DNA of 64,000 nt from JBMOKT01 sp049323895 (lineage in GTDB: Bacteria; Bacillota; Peptococcia; Peptococcales; BICA1-8): NCBI GenBank assembly GCA_049323895.1, contig JBMOKT010000017.1, positions 22,156 through 86,155 of the forward strand, written 5' to 3'. The position numbers and the translations under genes were made by a program. Under the pieces are notes generated by a model. That model saw only the letters and a list, made by a program, of their open reading frames with translations. It was not told the origin of the DNA and made no database searches. Positions 42,200 through 50,746 of the stretch are shown here, piece after piece (position 1 is the first letter of the stretch; the number at the start of each line of letters is the position of its first letter).

Positions 42200-42359
42200 C
42201 CCCTTTCTTTTCTCCTTCTAAATTGAAAAAAAATTTGTTTTTATTTAACTTTTTTAAATCTGTGACTAAGGCTTCACTTGCCTCATTTTCTTCCCTACCC
42301 AAACCTATGGTTGACATTTTTTCACGCAGTCTTTGGTGCTCTTTATTGCTACCTTGCAA
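42186..42359 (-). CDS. Small hydrophilic protein, 57 residues, unknown
   Basis: Too short for usual gene lists but well supported. A TTG lies 5-6 bp after GGGAGGTGG, an uninterrupted 57-codon frame follows, and a terminator overlaps its end. Translation: MQGSNKEHQRLREKMSTIGL, then GREENEASEALVTDLKKLNK, then NKFFFNLEGEKKGGSQD. It is highly charged, with no membrane segment, probably helical in the first 40 residues. It follows the small exporter gene after 35 bp and may be co-transcribed with it. The family is not recognised. Confidence 0.65.
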   Translation of the reverse strand: MQGSNKEHQRLREKMSTIGLGREENEASEALVTDLKKLNKNKFFFNLEGEKKGGSQD

Positions 42360-42394
42360 AATACCACCTCCCTAGAGGTAGTTTTTACTGTTAG

Positions 42395-42943
42395 CTATTT
42401 CTTATGCCTCTTCTTTTTAACGAAGTAAATAATGATAATTAATAATACCACTAATAAAAATAATTCAAAATCATATAGGTAGCCAGCCAATTCTTTTGCC
42501 CCTGCACTGGCTAAGGTAACTAACAATCCTGCCAACAGCATGCCCAAGGTTAAAGCTGCAAAAGCAAACCTAAACCGGATGCCAAATAGAAAAGCTAATA
42601 TTGCTCCTGAATAGATACCTGTACCTGGTAGAGGAACAGCCACAAAAAGGAGAAGCCCTAATGCGCCATATTTTTCAACTTGGGCTCCTTTGGTACGGGT
42701 TCTATTTATTATTTTGAAATAGATATTATTTATAAGAGGAATCCTGGCAATAAAACTGCTGAGGGGTTCCAAAAGCAGCAAAACCGGTGCAATTGGTATA
42801 AAATTGCCAATACAAGCGAGAAGGTAACTTTTTAAAGGACTCATTCCCATGGCAAATGCAATAGGAATTGATAATCTTAATTCAGTTAAAGGCAAAGCCG
42901 ATAAGAAAATTATCTGTAGTTCTTGGGAATCAAAAAATACCAT
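42395..42943 (-). CDS. COG2426-type small multidrug export family protein
   Basis: A 182-residue integral membrane protein with about five hydrophobic segments. Blocks LPLTELRLSIPIAFAMGMSPLKSY, VEKYGALGLLLFVAVPLPGTG and SGAILAFLFGIRFRFAF mark the small multi-drug export (Sm_multidrug_ex) family; transport has not been shown for most members. It ends with a basic KKKRHKK tail. AAGGAGG precedes the ATG. Upstream is the M28 peptidase after 40 bp, and downstream the 57-residue gene. Confidence 0.8.
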   Translation of the reverse strand: MVFFDSQELQIIFLSALPLTELRLSIPIAFAMGMSPLKSYLLACIGNFIPIAPVLLLLEPLSSFIARIPLINNIYFKIINRTRTKGAQVEKYGALGLLLFVAVPLPGTGIYSGAILAFLFGIRFRFAFAALTLGMLLAGLLVTLASAGAKELAGYLYDFELFLLVVLLIIIIYFVKKKRHKK

Positions 42944-42983
42944 ACAATCCTCCTTTGGGCTGCCTTAACATTGGGGTTTGCTC

Positions 42984-44006
42984 CTAACGGTTACTTTCCA
43001 GGAGATTCACTATATCTTCAGAAGTTAAGTAATCTATCAGGTTTTTGGCAAGAAAGAATATCTTGTCGTAATTAATCAGCACTTGGTTATCCAATGAAGT
43101 ATGGTTTTTGTTTAACCAGTTGGCAGCTAGAATGGTAATTGCGGGAATTTGTGCCTGGGAGAAGGGCTTGTGATCACTGGAATTTTGGGTTGTATTTTCT
43201 AAGACAAATTCTCCACCCTCAAGTTCTTGTAAGTGGGAGTAAATTCCTTGCACAATCTTGCCGGCATCCCCGTTCCAGATTATAAAGTCATTATCTGCAC
43301 CGGAACCTATGCTGTCCAAGTTTATTACCATTCTTACCTGTGCAGGGTCCACAACAGGATTTTCAACAAAGTAGCTGGAACCTAACAGCCCCATTTCCTC
43401 ACCACCCCAAAAAGCAATAATTACTGAGTAGGGCAGATGCTCCTTAGATTTTAAAACCCGTGCCATTTCTAAAACTGCTGCTACACCTGATGCATTGTCA
43501 TTAGCCCCTGGATAAAGCTGGTTGTCAAGGCTTCCCAAATGATCATGATGAGCCGAGATAATTATGTATTCACCAGGTCTTACCGGACTCTCCAGCAAAG
43601 CCAAAACATTATCTGTGAGAAGTTTTGATTTCTCATTTATTAGATAGTAGACTAACCGATTATCTTCCCATTTCAGACCGGTTAAGGGCAGATGAAAGGT
43701 TTGAAAGTAAGTAGTATTCTTTCCTAATGGTTTTAAATTCATTTTTTTTAACTCTTGAGCTAAATATAGTACAGTCTCCCCATCCCCTGAAGTACCAGCC
43801 CTGCGCCCCTCAAGTTCTTTGGAGGTCAATATCTTTATATGCTTCTTAATATTTTCCTTTTCTAAGACAGTCTGGGGCTTAAGTCCCTTTTCTTCTTGGG
43901 TTAATTGTTTCCTCGCCGGTTGGCACCCTATAAACAGCCCTAAACCGATTACAAGTATAACTATCAGGCTGTAAACTGATCCGGTAAGTATTTTTGATTT
44001 ATTCAC
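42984..44006 (-). CDS. M28 family metallopeptidase, lipoprotein
   Basis: A 340-residue exported zinc aminopeptidase-like protein. A lipoprotein signal ends LFIGC with Cys28 as lipid anchor. The two-zinc site of the M28 family is visible as SAHHDHLGS, GANDNASGVA and GGEEMGLLGS, then NLDSIG. It should trim peptides outside the membrane. GTG start with AGGAGG upstream. It is the first of a small group with the exporter and the 57-residue gene. Confidence 0.9.
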   Translation of the reverse strand: MNKSKILTGSVYSLIVILVIGLGLFIGCQPARKQLTQEEKGLKPQTVLEKENIKKHIKILTSKELEGRRAGTSGDGETVLYLAQELKKMNLKPLGKNTTYFQTFHLPLTGLKWEDNRLVYYLINEKSKLLTDNVLALLESPVRPGEYIIISAHHDHLGSLDNQLYPGANDNASGVAAVLEMARVLKSKEHLPYSVIIAFWGGEEMGLLGSSYFVENPVVDPAQVRMVINLDSIGSGADNDFIIWNGDAGKIVQGIYSHLQELEGGEFVLENTTQNSSDHKPFSQAQIPAITILAANWLNKNHTSLDNQVLINYDKIFFLAKNLIDYLTSEDIVNLLESNR

Positions 44007-44108
44007 ATTCTACCTCCTAGGCAGAAACAACGTTGAAAGAATAATGACTTCCCTGGTCCATTATATTCCTATTTAAGTATTATTATAATCGTAACTATAT
44101 TTTAGCTG

Positions 44109-45071
44109 CTAGTTATTCCTTTGTCCCTGCATATTTTTCCTTTTTAGTATCTCTCTGATACTCATTTCACTCTCGAAAACAAAGATATCAGTTTTAGCGA
44201 TTATCCTATCGGTCAGCCTTTGCCCATAGTTTCTTTGCAGCTCCGAAATACTTAAATTGCTGTTAATAATCCAAGGTTTGCTTAGATTGTTTCTTTCATC
44301 AATTAGTATCCTAATTTGGTTTTCCGCAAAAGGAGTAATATTTTCAGAGCCTAAGTCATCAATAATTAATAAATCAACATTCTTTAATAGGTTTAACTGG
44401 TTATCATTGGGATTATTTTCGCCTTCCCTCTGGAATTTATTATCCCTGATGATATCTAACAGTTCTTCAATCCTTTTATAAACAACAGTAATCCCTCGCT
44501 TTAGGGATTCATTGGCAATGGCTGCAGAAAGATGGGTTTTTCCCCGACCCACATCACCTAAAAATAAAAGGTTGTTTTGTTTTTCTCCCGCTGCTAAATT
44601 CTCCAGGAATTTTTTACACCGTCGTAATTTTTCCTCTATCACCAAGGGGTCTTTATAATAGGATGTATCAAAGGAGGCAAAGGTTTGGTTTTCCATATCC
44701 CCTTTTATGCCGCTCTGCCGGAAAAAGGCATCCAAGCGTTCCTGTTTATAACACTCACAAAGAATTCCGGGAGTAGTATAACCCCTATCCTTGCATTTAG
44801 GACAGTCCCATTCCGGTTCATAAATGTTATCAGCAATAGAATTAGCTTTTAAAATAAACTCTTTTTCCTTAATTAATAATTTTACCTGTCGATCTATTTC
44901 ATTTACCCTGCTGTTATTTTTTTTAAGTATGCCGTTATTTATCCTTTCATAGCTTAGGCGGCTGATTTCATCAGCAATTTCCTTTAGTCTAGGAAAGCTT
45001 TCATGAAGTCTCTCTATTTTTTTTTCACAGTCACTTATTTTTCTTTGGATTAATATTTCCCTGTTTAGCAT
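44109..45071 (-). CDS. Replicative helicase loader, DnaI/DnaC-like AAA+ ATPase
   Basis: A 320-residue protein. It has an N-terminal coiled coil, a zinc-type cluster Cys90, Cys93, Cys105 and Cys107, and an AAA+ core with Walker A GDVGRGKT (172-179) and Walker B LLIIDDLGSE. It probably loads the DnaB-type helicase at the origin or restart sites. It starts 11 bp after a DnaD-domain gene, the usual pairing in Firmicutes. Confidence 0.9.
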   Translation of the reverse strand: MLNREILIQRKISDCEKKIERLHESFPRLKEIADEISRLSYERINNGILKKNNSRVNEIDRQVKLLIKEKEFILKANSIADNIYEPEWDCPKCKDRGYTTPGILCECYKQERLDAFFRQSGIKGDMENQTFASFDTSYYKDPLVIEEKLRRCKKFLENLAAGEKQNNLLFLGDVGRGKTHLSAAIANESLKRGITVVYKRIEELLDIIRDNKFQREGENNPNDNQLNLLKNVDLLIIDDLGSENITPFAENQIRILIDERNNLSKPWIINSNLSISELQRNYGQRLTDRIIAKTDIFVFESEMSIREILKRKNMQGQRNN

Positions 45072-45082
45072 GGGTGCAACTC

Positions 45083-46009
45083 CTATTCTACCAAATCGTT
45101 TAAATCCCTAATATAGCTGTTTACATATTGTTTTTTGCTGCTTTGCCCCCCACCATCTGTCCCTCGATTCTGTTTTTTATAATTTTTTCTCTTTTCCAGA
45201 TAGGGTGTTAAGGCATCAGGGGTTTTAACACCGGCTTGATGCCAGTTTTCCAGAATTTTATCTATGTAGCTGAAGGAGGGATCTGTGGCATGGATAGTCT
45301 GTTCCACAGCCAATAAAATCATTTCATGGGAAAACTTCCATTCATTGAACCATTTTTGGTAGCACTCTTTTTCTACCTCTGTAGGATTATTTTTTTGACC
45401 CAGTCTTCTTTTTACCTCGATAACCTTGTAAAGGGTATAGTTAAGCTTTTCAATGAACAGCCCCAAACTCTCCCGATCTTGTACCTTAGCCCCAAAAGCC
45501 ATTTGAGCAAAAAAGGCAAAGGCGTAATGTCGTCTAAAGCTGCTCTGGAAAAAAATATACATATCCAAAAGCAGGTCATAGGACCAGTTGTATTGCTGAA
45601 CTACTTTTTGCAGCTCTACCTTTTCTTTGACAGATAAGAACCTGGCCAGTTTTTTTTCTAAGCTTTTAATAAATTGTGAATAATTCATTTCATCTTGAGT
45701 AACAGCAGTTTCAATAATAGCAGGATGAGCGCCCAGGTTATTGGCAATTAGATCAAACATGGGTGAAAAATCGACTTTGCCAATGTCTGGGTGCCAAAAT
45801 ACCAGGTTTTTCTTATGCAAACTCCTAATGGCTTCCATGGCATAAGAATCATTTTTATTGATTTGGTCACAGCCACAGTATAATAAATAAACGATCTTGC
45901 CTAAATCATCAAAGGTTAATCCTAATGGTTCCATTAATCCTAAGAGATTTTTGGGGATGCCTACAAATCCGCTCTCCATGAACCATGCCGTCATGTTTTG
46001 GTTTGCCAT
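45083..46009 (-). CDS. DnaD-domain replication initiation protein
   Basis: A 308-residue protein. The N-terminus (FVGIPKNLLGLMEPLGLTFDDLGKIVYLL) is a winged-helix DnaD/DnaB-type domain. A helical region about 120-215 follows, and the C-terminal part YIDKILENWHQAGVKTPD is the DnaD C-domain with its YxxxIxxxW pattern. Its place before the loader suggests a DnaB(Bsu)/DnaD role in helicase loading. AGGAG precedes the ATG. Confidence 0.87.
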   Translation of the reverse strand: MANQNMTAWFMESGFVGIPKNLLGLMEPLGLTFDDLGKIVYLLYCGCDQINKNDSYAMEAIRSLHKKNLVFWHPDIGKVDFSPMFDLIANNLGAHPAIIETAVTQDEMNYSQFIKSLEKKLARFLSVKEKVELQKVVQQYNWSYDLLLDMYIFFQSSFRRHYAFAFFAQMAFGAKVQDRESLGLFIEKLNYTLYKVIEVKRRLGQKNNPTEVEKECYQKWFNEWKFSHEMILLAVEQTIHATDPSFSYIDKILENWHQAGVKTPDALTPYLEKRKNYKKQNRGTDGGGQSSKKQYVNSYIRDLNDLVE

Positions 46010-46041
46010 ATCATCACTCCTGAATCTTATGAAGCTTTACT

Positions 46042-46860
46042 CTAATCTACATGCAGGCTCTTGATGCGTACATCCACCCGCAGGACATTTAACCCTGTCA
46101 AGTTTTCAATCAGTTCAATAGTTGCTTTTTGATATCTTTCTCCAACCATTTTTAGTACTGCGCCATATCTGGCAGTTACCTCAGCAGAAATAGAAACTCC
46201 GTCTTCATCCATAGCCACTTGAACTTTTAAAACCTGCTTTATTGACTCCTGCTTTTCAGCCGCAGCCTTGGCAAGCTGTTCAATAACATTTTCTGAAATC
46301 AGGAGCTTCCCTAACATATTGAATCTAGGACGGATAATTGATTTCTCGCCCACCTTCCTCAGGTCCTTTTTTTTAAAGAAAAACTGTAAGGGGTCTATTA
46401 AGTAATTAGGAAAATCTTTTTTTACTTCAATGGTGGGTAGGGGAATTACATGCTTGCCAAAGTCATTCCTCATTTTTTTAGCCTTAATAATATCCAGTTC
46501 TGAAGAAATTTCCTCAATAAATATAAGGTTTTGTGCTGGGGGCAAATCCAAGGCTTGGGTAATTTTTTCGATCATTTTCACCGATGTTCCCAAAATCAGT
46601 ATTCTTTCAGGATTTACCCTTTCTATCTCCTTTTTAACAACCTCCGCGTGCTCAGGTTCCATAAATATGGCCCTTTTAACAGCCTGAATAGAGGTTAACT
46701 CTCGTTTTGCTGAGAAACCCGCCAATTTTCGACCATCTTTAATTAAGAGACCATCATCGATAATAGTGTCAATTCCTTTTTCTGCAGCCACCAACATAGC
46801 CTTATGGCTTTTACCGGTTCCGCTCTCACCAATCAAGGCATAAATTTCTATTATAATCAC
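46042..46860 (-). CDS. P-loop protein with C-terminal Asp23/Gls24-like domain
   Basis: A 272-residue protein starting with a Walker A loop (LIGESGTGKSHKAM) within 20 residues. Blocks such as NPERILILGTSVKMIEKI follow. The last 75 residues look like an Asp23/Gls24 domain (SAEVTARYGAVLKMVGERYQ, then LTGLNVLRVDVRI). That domain is usually a separate small protein in envelope stress operons. Function unknown. GTG start close to a GGGGG site. It lies 32 bp upstream of the DnaD-type gene and may be in the same transcript. Confidence 0.72.
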   Translation of the reverse strand: MIIIEIYALIGESGTGKSHKAMLVAAEKGIDTIIDDGLLIKDGRKLAGFSAKRELTSIQAVKRAIFMEPEHAEVVKKEIERVNPERILILGTSVKMIEKITQALDLPPAQNLIFIEEISSELDIIKAKKMRNDFGKHVIPLPTIEVKKDFPNYLIDPLQFFFKKKDLRKVGEKSIIRPRFNMLGKLLISENVIEQLAKAAAEKQESIKQVLKVQVAMDEDGVSISAEVTARYGAVLKMVGERYQKATIELIENLTGLNVLRVDVRIKSLHVD

Positions 46861-47046
46861 CCCCGGAAACCTAGCACCTATCTCTATAGTATTTTCTATT
46901 CGTAAATTTCGCTTTAATTTGACAAAATTCCTTCAACAAAACACTTATCTTTGGTTTCAGATTAGACATCTTCTATTAGTTTACCAAATAAATAGTCCAT
47001 TTTAGTCCTATCCCACCTAATTGGCAACATATTACACAGCTGTATT

Positions 47047-47055
47047 TGTTATAAT
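47047..47055 (+). promoter_or_regulatory. Extended -10 promoter for the M42 peptidase
   Basis: TGTTATAAT is a perfect extended -10 on the plus strand, about 105 bp before the gene. The 299-bp divergent gap is otherwise AT-rich with no other clear feature. Confidence 0.5.
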
Positions 47056-47159
47056 AATACCATATAATTTGTAAACTTTTTTTCCTCATTATCACAAGGG
47101 AGGAATAGATTAGAGAATTGAGAATTAAAATCTTCATAGCGAAAGGGATGATAATTAAT

Positions 47160-48230
47160 ATGGATAGATTAAAATTAATTCAAGAACTGACTGAGCTCCA
47201 TGGGGTATCAGGCTTTGAAGAAGAGGTAAGGCATTACATAAAGGACAGAATGGAAAAGATTTCCGAAATATCTTATGACAATCTGGGAAGCATCATCTGC
47301 CGCAAACAAGGTACAGATGAGAATCCCCGCATTATGCTGCCCGGGCATATGGATGAAATTGGCTTCTTAGTAAGTGCTATTACCAAGGACGGGTATCTTA
47401 AATTTATACCCCTAGGCGGCTGGTGGGACCAGGTTTTATTAGCCCATAAAGTAATAGTTAAAACTTCCAAAGGAAAAATACCCGGTATAATCGGTTCTAC
47501 CCCTCCGCATCTCTTGGATGCAAAAGAGCGGGAAAAGATTGTAGAAAAAAAGGTTATGTTTATTGACGTTGGTGCGGAAAGCAAGGAAGAAGCCATGGAA
47601 AAATTCGGAATTAGACCGGGAGATGTGGTAATCCCAGAGAGTTCTTTCACCCTCATGCATAACCCTAGATACATAATGTCGAAGGCCTTGGATGACCGCT
47701 TGGGGGTAGCTTTATTTATGGAAACCATTGAGGAATTAAGCAAAATAGAACATCCCAATACGGTTTATGGGGTGGGAACAGTTCAAGAAGAAGTGGGACT
47801 GCGGGGTGCACAAACTTCTACAGACTTAATTAAACCCGACATCACCTTTGTCTTGGATGTGGGCATAGCAGGTGATACCCCCGGCTTAGAGAGCCTGCAC
47901 ATAGATGTCAAGTTAGGAAAAGGTCCCATTCTTCTACTGGCCGACGCTTCCATGATACCTAACAGGACACTTCGGGATTTTGTAATAGATACGGCAGCAA
48001 GCCAAGGTATTCCCTTGCAATTTACCACCATGATGGGTGGGGGTACTGACGGAGGAGCTATCCACAAGTATGGGGCAGGTGTACCTTCCGTTGCTTTTGG
48101 CATTCCAACCCGTTATATCCATAGCCATAGCAGTCTTTTCCACCGGGAGGATTATGAAAATCTTCTCAGGCTTTTGATTGAAATGATAAAAAAACTAGAC
48201 GCCAGCACTGCAGATTTAATTAGAAAGTAA
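47160..48230 (+). CDS. M42 family aminopeptidase
   Basis: Cytoplasmic cobalt/zinc aminopeptidase (YsdC/FrvX group), 356 residues. Metal ligands and catalytic residues show in LPGHMDEIGF, SKALDDRLGVALFME, GVGTVQEEVGLRGA and VLDVGIAGDTPG. A final His lies in RYIHSHSSLFHREDYEN. ATG 47160 starts the conserved MDRLKLIQELTELHGVSG; a longer TTG frame from 47118 is less likely. Single gene with a strong terminator. Confidence 0.93.
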   Translation: MDRLKLIQELTELHGVSGFEEEVRHYIKDRMEKISEISYDNLGSIICRKQGTDENPRIMLPGHMDEIGFLVSAITKDGYLKFIPLGGWWDQVLLAHKVIVKTSKGKIPGIIGSTPPHLLDAKEREKIVEKKVMFIDVGAESKEEAMEKFGIRPGDVVIPESSFTLMHNPRYIMSKALDDRLGVALFMETIEELSKIEHPNTVYGVGTVQEEVGLRGAQTSTDLIKPDITFVLDVGIAGDTPGLESLHIDVKLGKGPILLLADASMIPNRTLRDFVIDTAASQGIPLQFTTMMGGGTDGGAIHKYGAGVPSVAFGIPTRYIHSHSSLFHREDYENLLRLLIEMIKKLDASTADLIRK

Positions 48231-48277
48231 AAATTTAGATAAAACCATTTTTAAGAAGGAAAAACATAATATCTTAA

Positions 48278-48308
48278 AGAAATAAGTCGAAAGCTTATTT
48301 CTTTTTTT
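48278..48308 (+). terminator. Terminator after the M42 peptidase
   Basis: Stem AGAAATAAG/CTTATTTCT followed by seven T. Confidence 0.85.
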
Positions 48309-48356
48309 GTACTTACAAGAAAACTTTTACAAGATAAAGGAAACGGGGGCAGTTAT

Positions 48357-49205
48357 ATGTCTTGGATTCACCAAATACCAAAAGATTTAGCTGAAAAGGT
48401 TGTTCAAATGCTGCATGAGGTTACTGGGAGCAATGTGCATGTCCAAGGGGAAGAGGGTGAAATCATCGCAACTACCCAACCCCACAGATTAGGATTCAAA
48501 CACCCGGCGGCAAAAGCTGTAATGGAAGGCAGCAAACCCTTTGTTGCTATTACGGATGAAGAAGCCGCAAAAATGGAAGGAGTTTTGGCAGGTTATACCG
48601 GTCCCATTATAATGAACGGTAAAAGAATTGCATGTGTAGGTATCACCGGTAACCCTAATTTTGTGGCTCCCCTGCAAAAATTAGCAGCTGTAATTGTTAC
48701 CGAAGAAATCCAAAAAGCTGAAATTAATACGGCAAAACAATTGATTATTGATAAGGTTGCTGCAAGGGTTCAGGAAATATCAGCTGCAGTCCAAGAAATT
48801 TCTGCAGGAGCGGAAGAAATTGCCGGTACTAGCAGTTCCTTGGAAAATGTAGCAAAAACTCTGGAAAACCAGGTTAATGATATTAATAAAGTTCTAGAAC
48901 TTATTAGAAACATTGCAGGTCAAACCAACCTGTTGGGTTTGAATGCTGCTATTGAGGCTGCCAGGGCCGGTGAACAAGGGCGTGGCTTTGCAGTTGTTGC
49001 CGACGAAGTGAGAAAATTATCCAGCCATTCAACAAATTCTTTAAAAGACATAAACCAGGTTCTGAATGAAATAAAATCGCTGATCTTTGATATAACAACT
49101 GGTGTCCAGCAAAATGCTACTACAACAAATGAACAAGCTTTAGCACTGCAACAGGTTACCAAAAGCATTTTGGAAATCCAGCAGGAAATAATGGGATTAA
49201 CGTAA
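48357..49205 (+). CDS. Soluble chemoreceptor-like protein with sugar-diacid recognition domain
   Basis: A 282-residue cytoplasmic protein. Residues about 5-125 match the putative sugar diacid recognition domain of CdaR-type regulators (LAEKVVQMLHEVTGSNVHVQ, then VGITGNPNFVAPLQKLAAVI). The C-terminal half is an MCP signalling helix with GQTNLLGLNAAIEAARAGE. It may link a small acid signal to CheA. It shares only the MCP half with the protein at 7969-8826. GGGGGC precedes the ATG. It is convergent with the ATP-grasp gene across a shared terminator. Confidence 0.88.
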   Translation: MSWIHQIPKDLAEKVVQMLHEVTGSNVHVQGEEGEIIATTQPHRLGFKHPAAKAVMEGSKPFVAITDEEAAKMEGVLAGYTGPIIMNGKRIACVGITGNPNFVAPLQKLAAVIVTEEIQKAEINTAKQLIIDKVAARVQEISAAVQEISAGAEEIAGTSSSLENVAKTLENQVNDINKVLELIRNIAGQTNLLGLNAAIEAARAGEQGRGFAVVADEVRKLSSHSTNSLKDINQVLNEIKSLIFDITTGVQQNATTTNEQALALQQVTKSILEIQQEIMGLT

Positions 49206-49207
49206 AA

Positions 49208-49238
49208 AACCGGGCAGTTTTAATTGAACTGCCCGGTT
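49208..49238. terminator. Bidirectional terminator
   Basis: 12-bp stem AACCGGGCAGTT/AACTGCCCGGTT with a 7-nt loop between convergent genes, and T-runs on both sides. Confidence 0.85.
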
Positions 49239-49240
49239 CC

Positions 49241-50113
49241 TTATTCCCCTGCTAAATACCTTACTATCTCCTTATAAATATCGGGACTGTATTGGTCTTC
49301 TAATCCGGCATCAATATTAGGGTTATCATTAACCTCAATTACATAATAGTCACCATCTACCTCTTTTATATCAATGCCATAAAGGCTGTTGCCAATTGCC
49401 TTAGCTGCTTTGACGGCTGTCTCCAAAAGCATGGGACTTGCATTTTCTGCTCGTAAACCTTGCACAGAGCAATGCTCACCATCCTGGGACCTATCCATCA
49501 ACCGCCAGGTATTCCTGGCAAAAATATATTTTACCACGGCCAGGACTTTTCCATTAAGGACCAGTATTCTCCAATCAAAATCACTGGGCATATACTGCTG
49601 TACAATAATCCTATCGGCCCTGCGCAAAAATCTCTTGCCCACCTTGATAAATTCATCTACCGATTTTACTTTTTCAACATAGGCAGAAAAACTGGAATTA
49701 GGAGCTTTTAATACTAAAGGTATCCCTAACGTCTCAAATAGCTCCTTGGCATTTTCTTTAGTAACTTCTTTGGTATCTAAAAAAGCTGTTTGTGGTATGG
49801 GGACTTCCTTGGCAATCAGTCTTTTGTACATGTTTGCTTTGTCACAACATATTCTAATGCTTTCGGGCTCATCAATTACTCTTAGTCCTTTCATTTGCGC
49901 CATCCTGGCGACAACATAGCTGGTATTCAGCGGGTCAGTCAATGCCCTGATAAATACCGCATCATAATTTCCCAGGTATTTTAACTCACTGCGGAAAAGA
50001 AAATCCAGTTGGTGTCCCAATTCAAATGCCGCAAGGCGGTAATTGGTCAAAGCGGCAAGTTCCACAGAGCTTCTGATAGTGTACCGTTCAGTAAAAATTG
50101 CTATTTTTGCCAT
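49241..50113 (-). CDS. RimK-like ATP-grasp ligase
   Basis: A 290-residue ATP-grasp enzyme. Visible parts: N-terminal region, CDKANMYKRLIAKEVPIPQT (start of the ATP-binding domain), VLKAPNSSFSAYV (glycine-loop equivalent), VQQYMPSDFDWRILVLNGK, and the metal site GIDIKEVDGDYYVIEVNDNPNID. RimK-type ligases add amino acids such as glutamate to a protein or peptide carboxylate. Its start lies 13 bp inside the preceding gene, which looks like the RimK-associated N-terminal (RLAN) domain, so the pair acts as one split enzyme. It is last in an operon with cyclic-di-GMP enzymes. The substrate is unknown. Confidence 0.85.
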   Translation of the reverse strand: MAKIAIFTERYTIRSSVELAALTNYRLAAFELGHQLDFLFRSELKYLGNYDAVFIRALTDPLNTSYVVARMAQMKGLRVIDEPESIRICCDKANMYKRLIAKEVPIPQTAFLDTKEVTKENAKELFETLGIPLVLKAPNSSFSAYVEKVKSVDEFIKVGKRFLRRADRIIVQQYMPSDFDWRILVLNGKVLAVVKYIFARNTWRLMDRSQDGEHCSVQGLRAENASPMLLETAVKAAKAIGNSLYGIDIKEVDGDYYVIEVNDNPNIDAGLEDQYSPDIYKEIVRYLAGE

Positions 50114-50709
50114 GTCCCTGACTCCTCAATGATTTTTTTCTCTTTTAATGTAAGCTCATCAAATAACAGCGGCTCTATTGCAGAAAACAAATAGCGGGAG
50201 GTTGTAACAATAACCCTGATTTTCATTAAAGGAATCCTAAAGACCTGGAAGACCGCCTGGGTAAACTCCTCATATTCCTTGACCAAGGTCTTGCCTAAAA
50301 CACACCGGACAATATCAATACGGTAGTCTTCCGGCAATCTTTGGCATAGGGTGGCATATTTACCGCTCATGGTGACGGTATTAAGTTTTTGTTTGAGGTT
50401 GTCACTATCTGTAATAACCTCAAACTTGGAAGTATAGGGGTTTATAGGATAGGCTAAAACCGGCGGCACAATTTTTTCGGTAACAATCTCATATTCCGGG
50501 GTAAAAATATTGTTTAACTTGGCTTTTTCCATTGCAAGGGGTACTACATAAGCGTCCAATGCTTCTTCTGTTGTGGGCATTATCTTCTCATCCGCCAATT
50601 CGGCATCTAACGAAATGTAATACCCAGCAGTGAGATAGGTATAGTCACCAAACATATTTAGAAAAAAATCACCATCATTTTTTAGCTTAAAAAGAATGGC
50701 ATTACTCAT
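50101..50709 (-). CDS. RLAN-like domain protein, partner of the ATP-grasp ligase
   Basis: A 202-residue protein. The stretch AGYYISLDAELADEKIMPTTEEALD resembles the RimK-like ATP-grasp N-terminal (RLAN) domain, which in other bacteria is fused in front of the ligase. The rest is helical, with LCQRLPEDYRIDIVRCVLGK and RVIVTTSRYLFSAIEPLL. ATG 50709 follows GGGGGC. It overlaps the ATP-grasp gene by 13 bp, a sign of translational coupling. Family call is from pattern memory and needs a profile search. Confidence 0.65.
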   Translation of the reverse strand: MSNAILFKLKNDGDFFLNMFGDYTYLTAGYYISLDAELADEKIMPTTEEALDAYVVPLAMEKAKLNNIFTPEYEIVTEKIVPPVLAYPINPYTSKFEVITDSDNLKQKLNTVTMSGKYATLCQRLPEDYRIDIVRCVLGKTLVKEYEEFTQAVFQVFRIPLMKIRVIVTTSRYLFSAIEPLLFDELTLKEKKIIEESGTWQK

Positions 50710-50746
50710 TTTCTGCCCCCATTCCACACAATAATCTACGTTCTAT

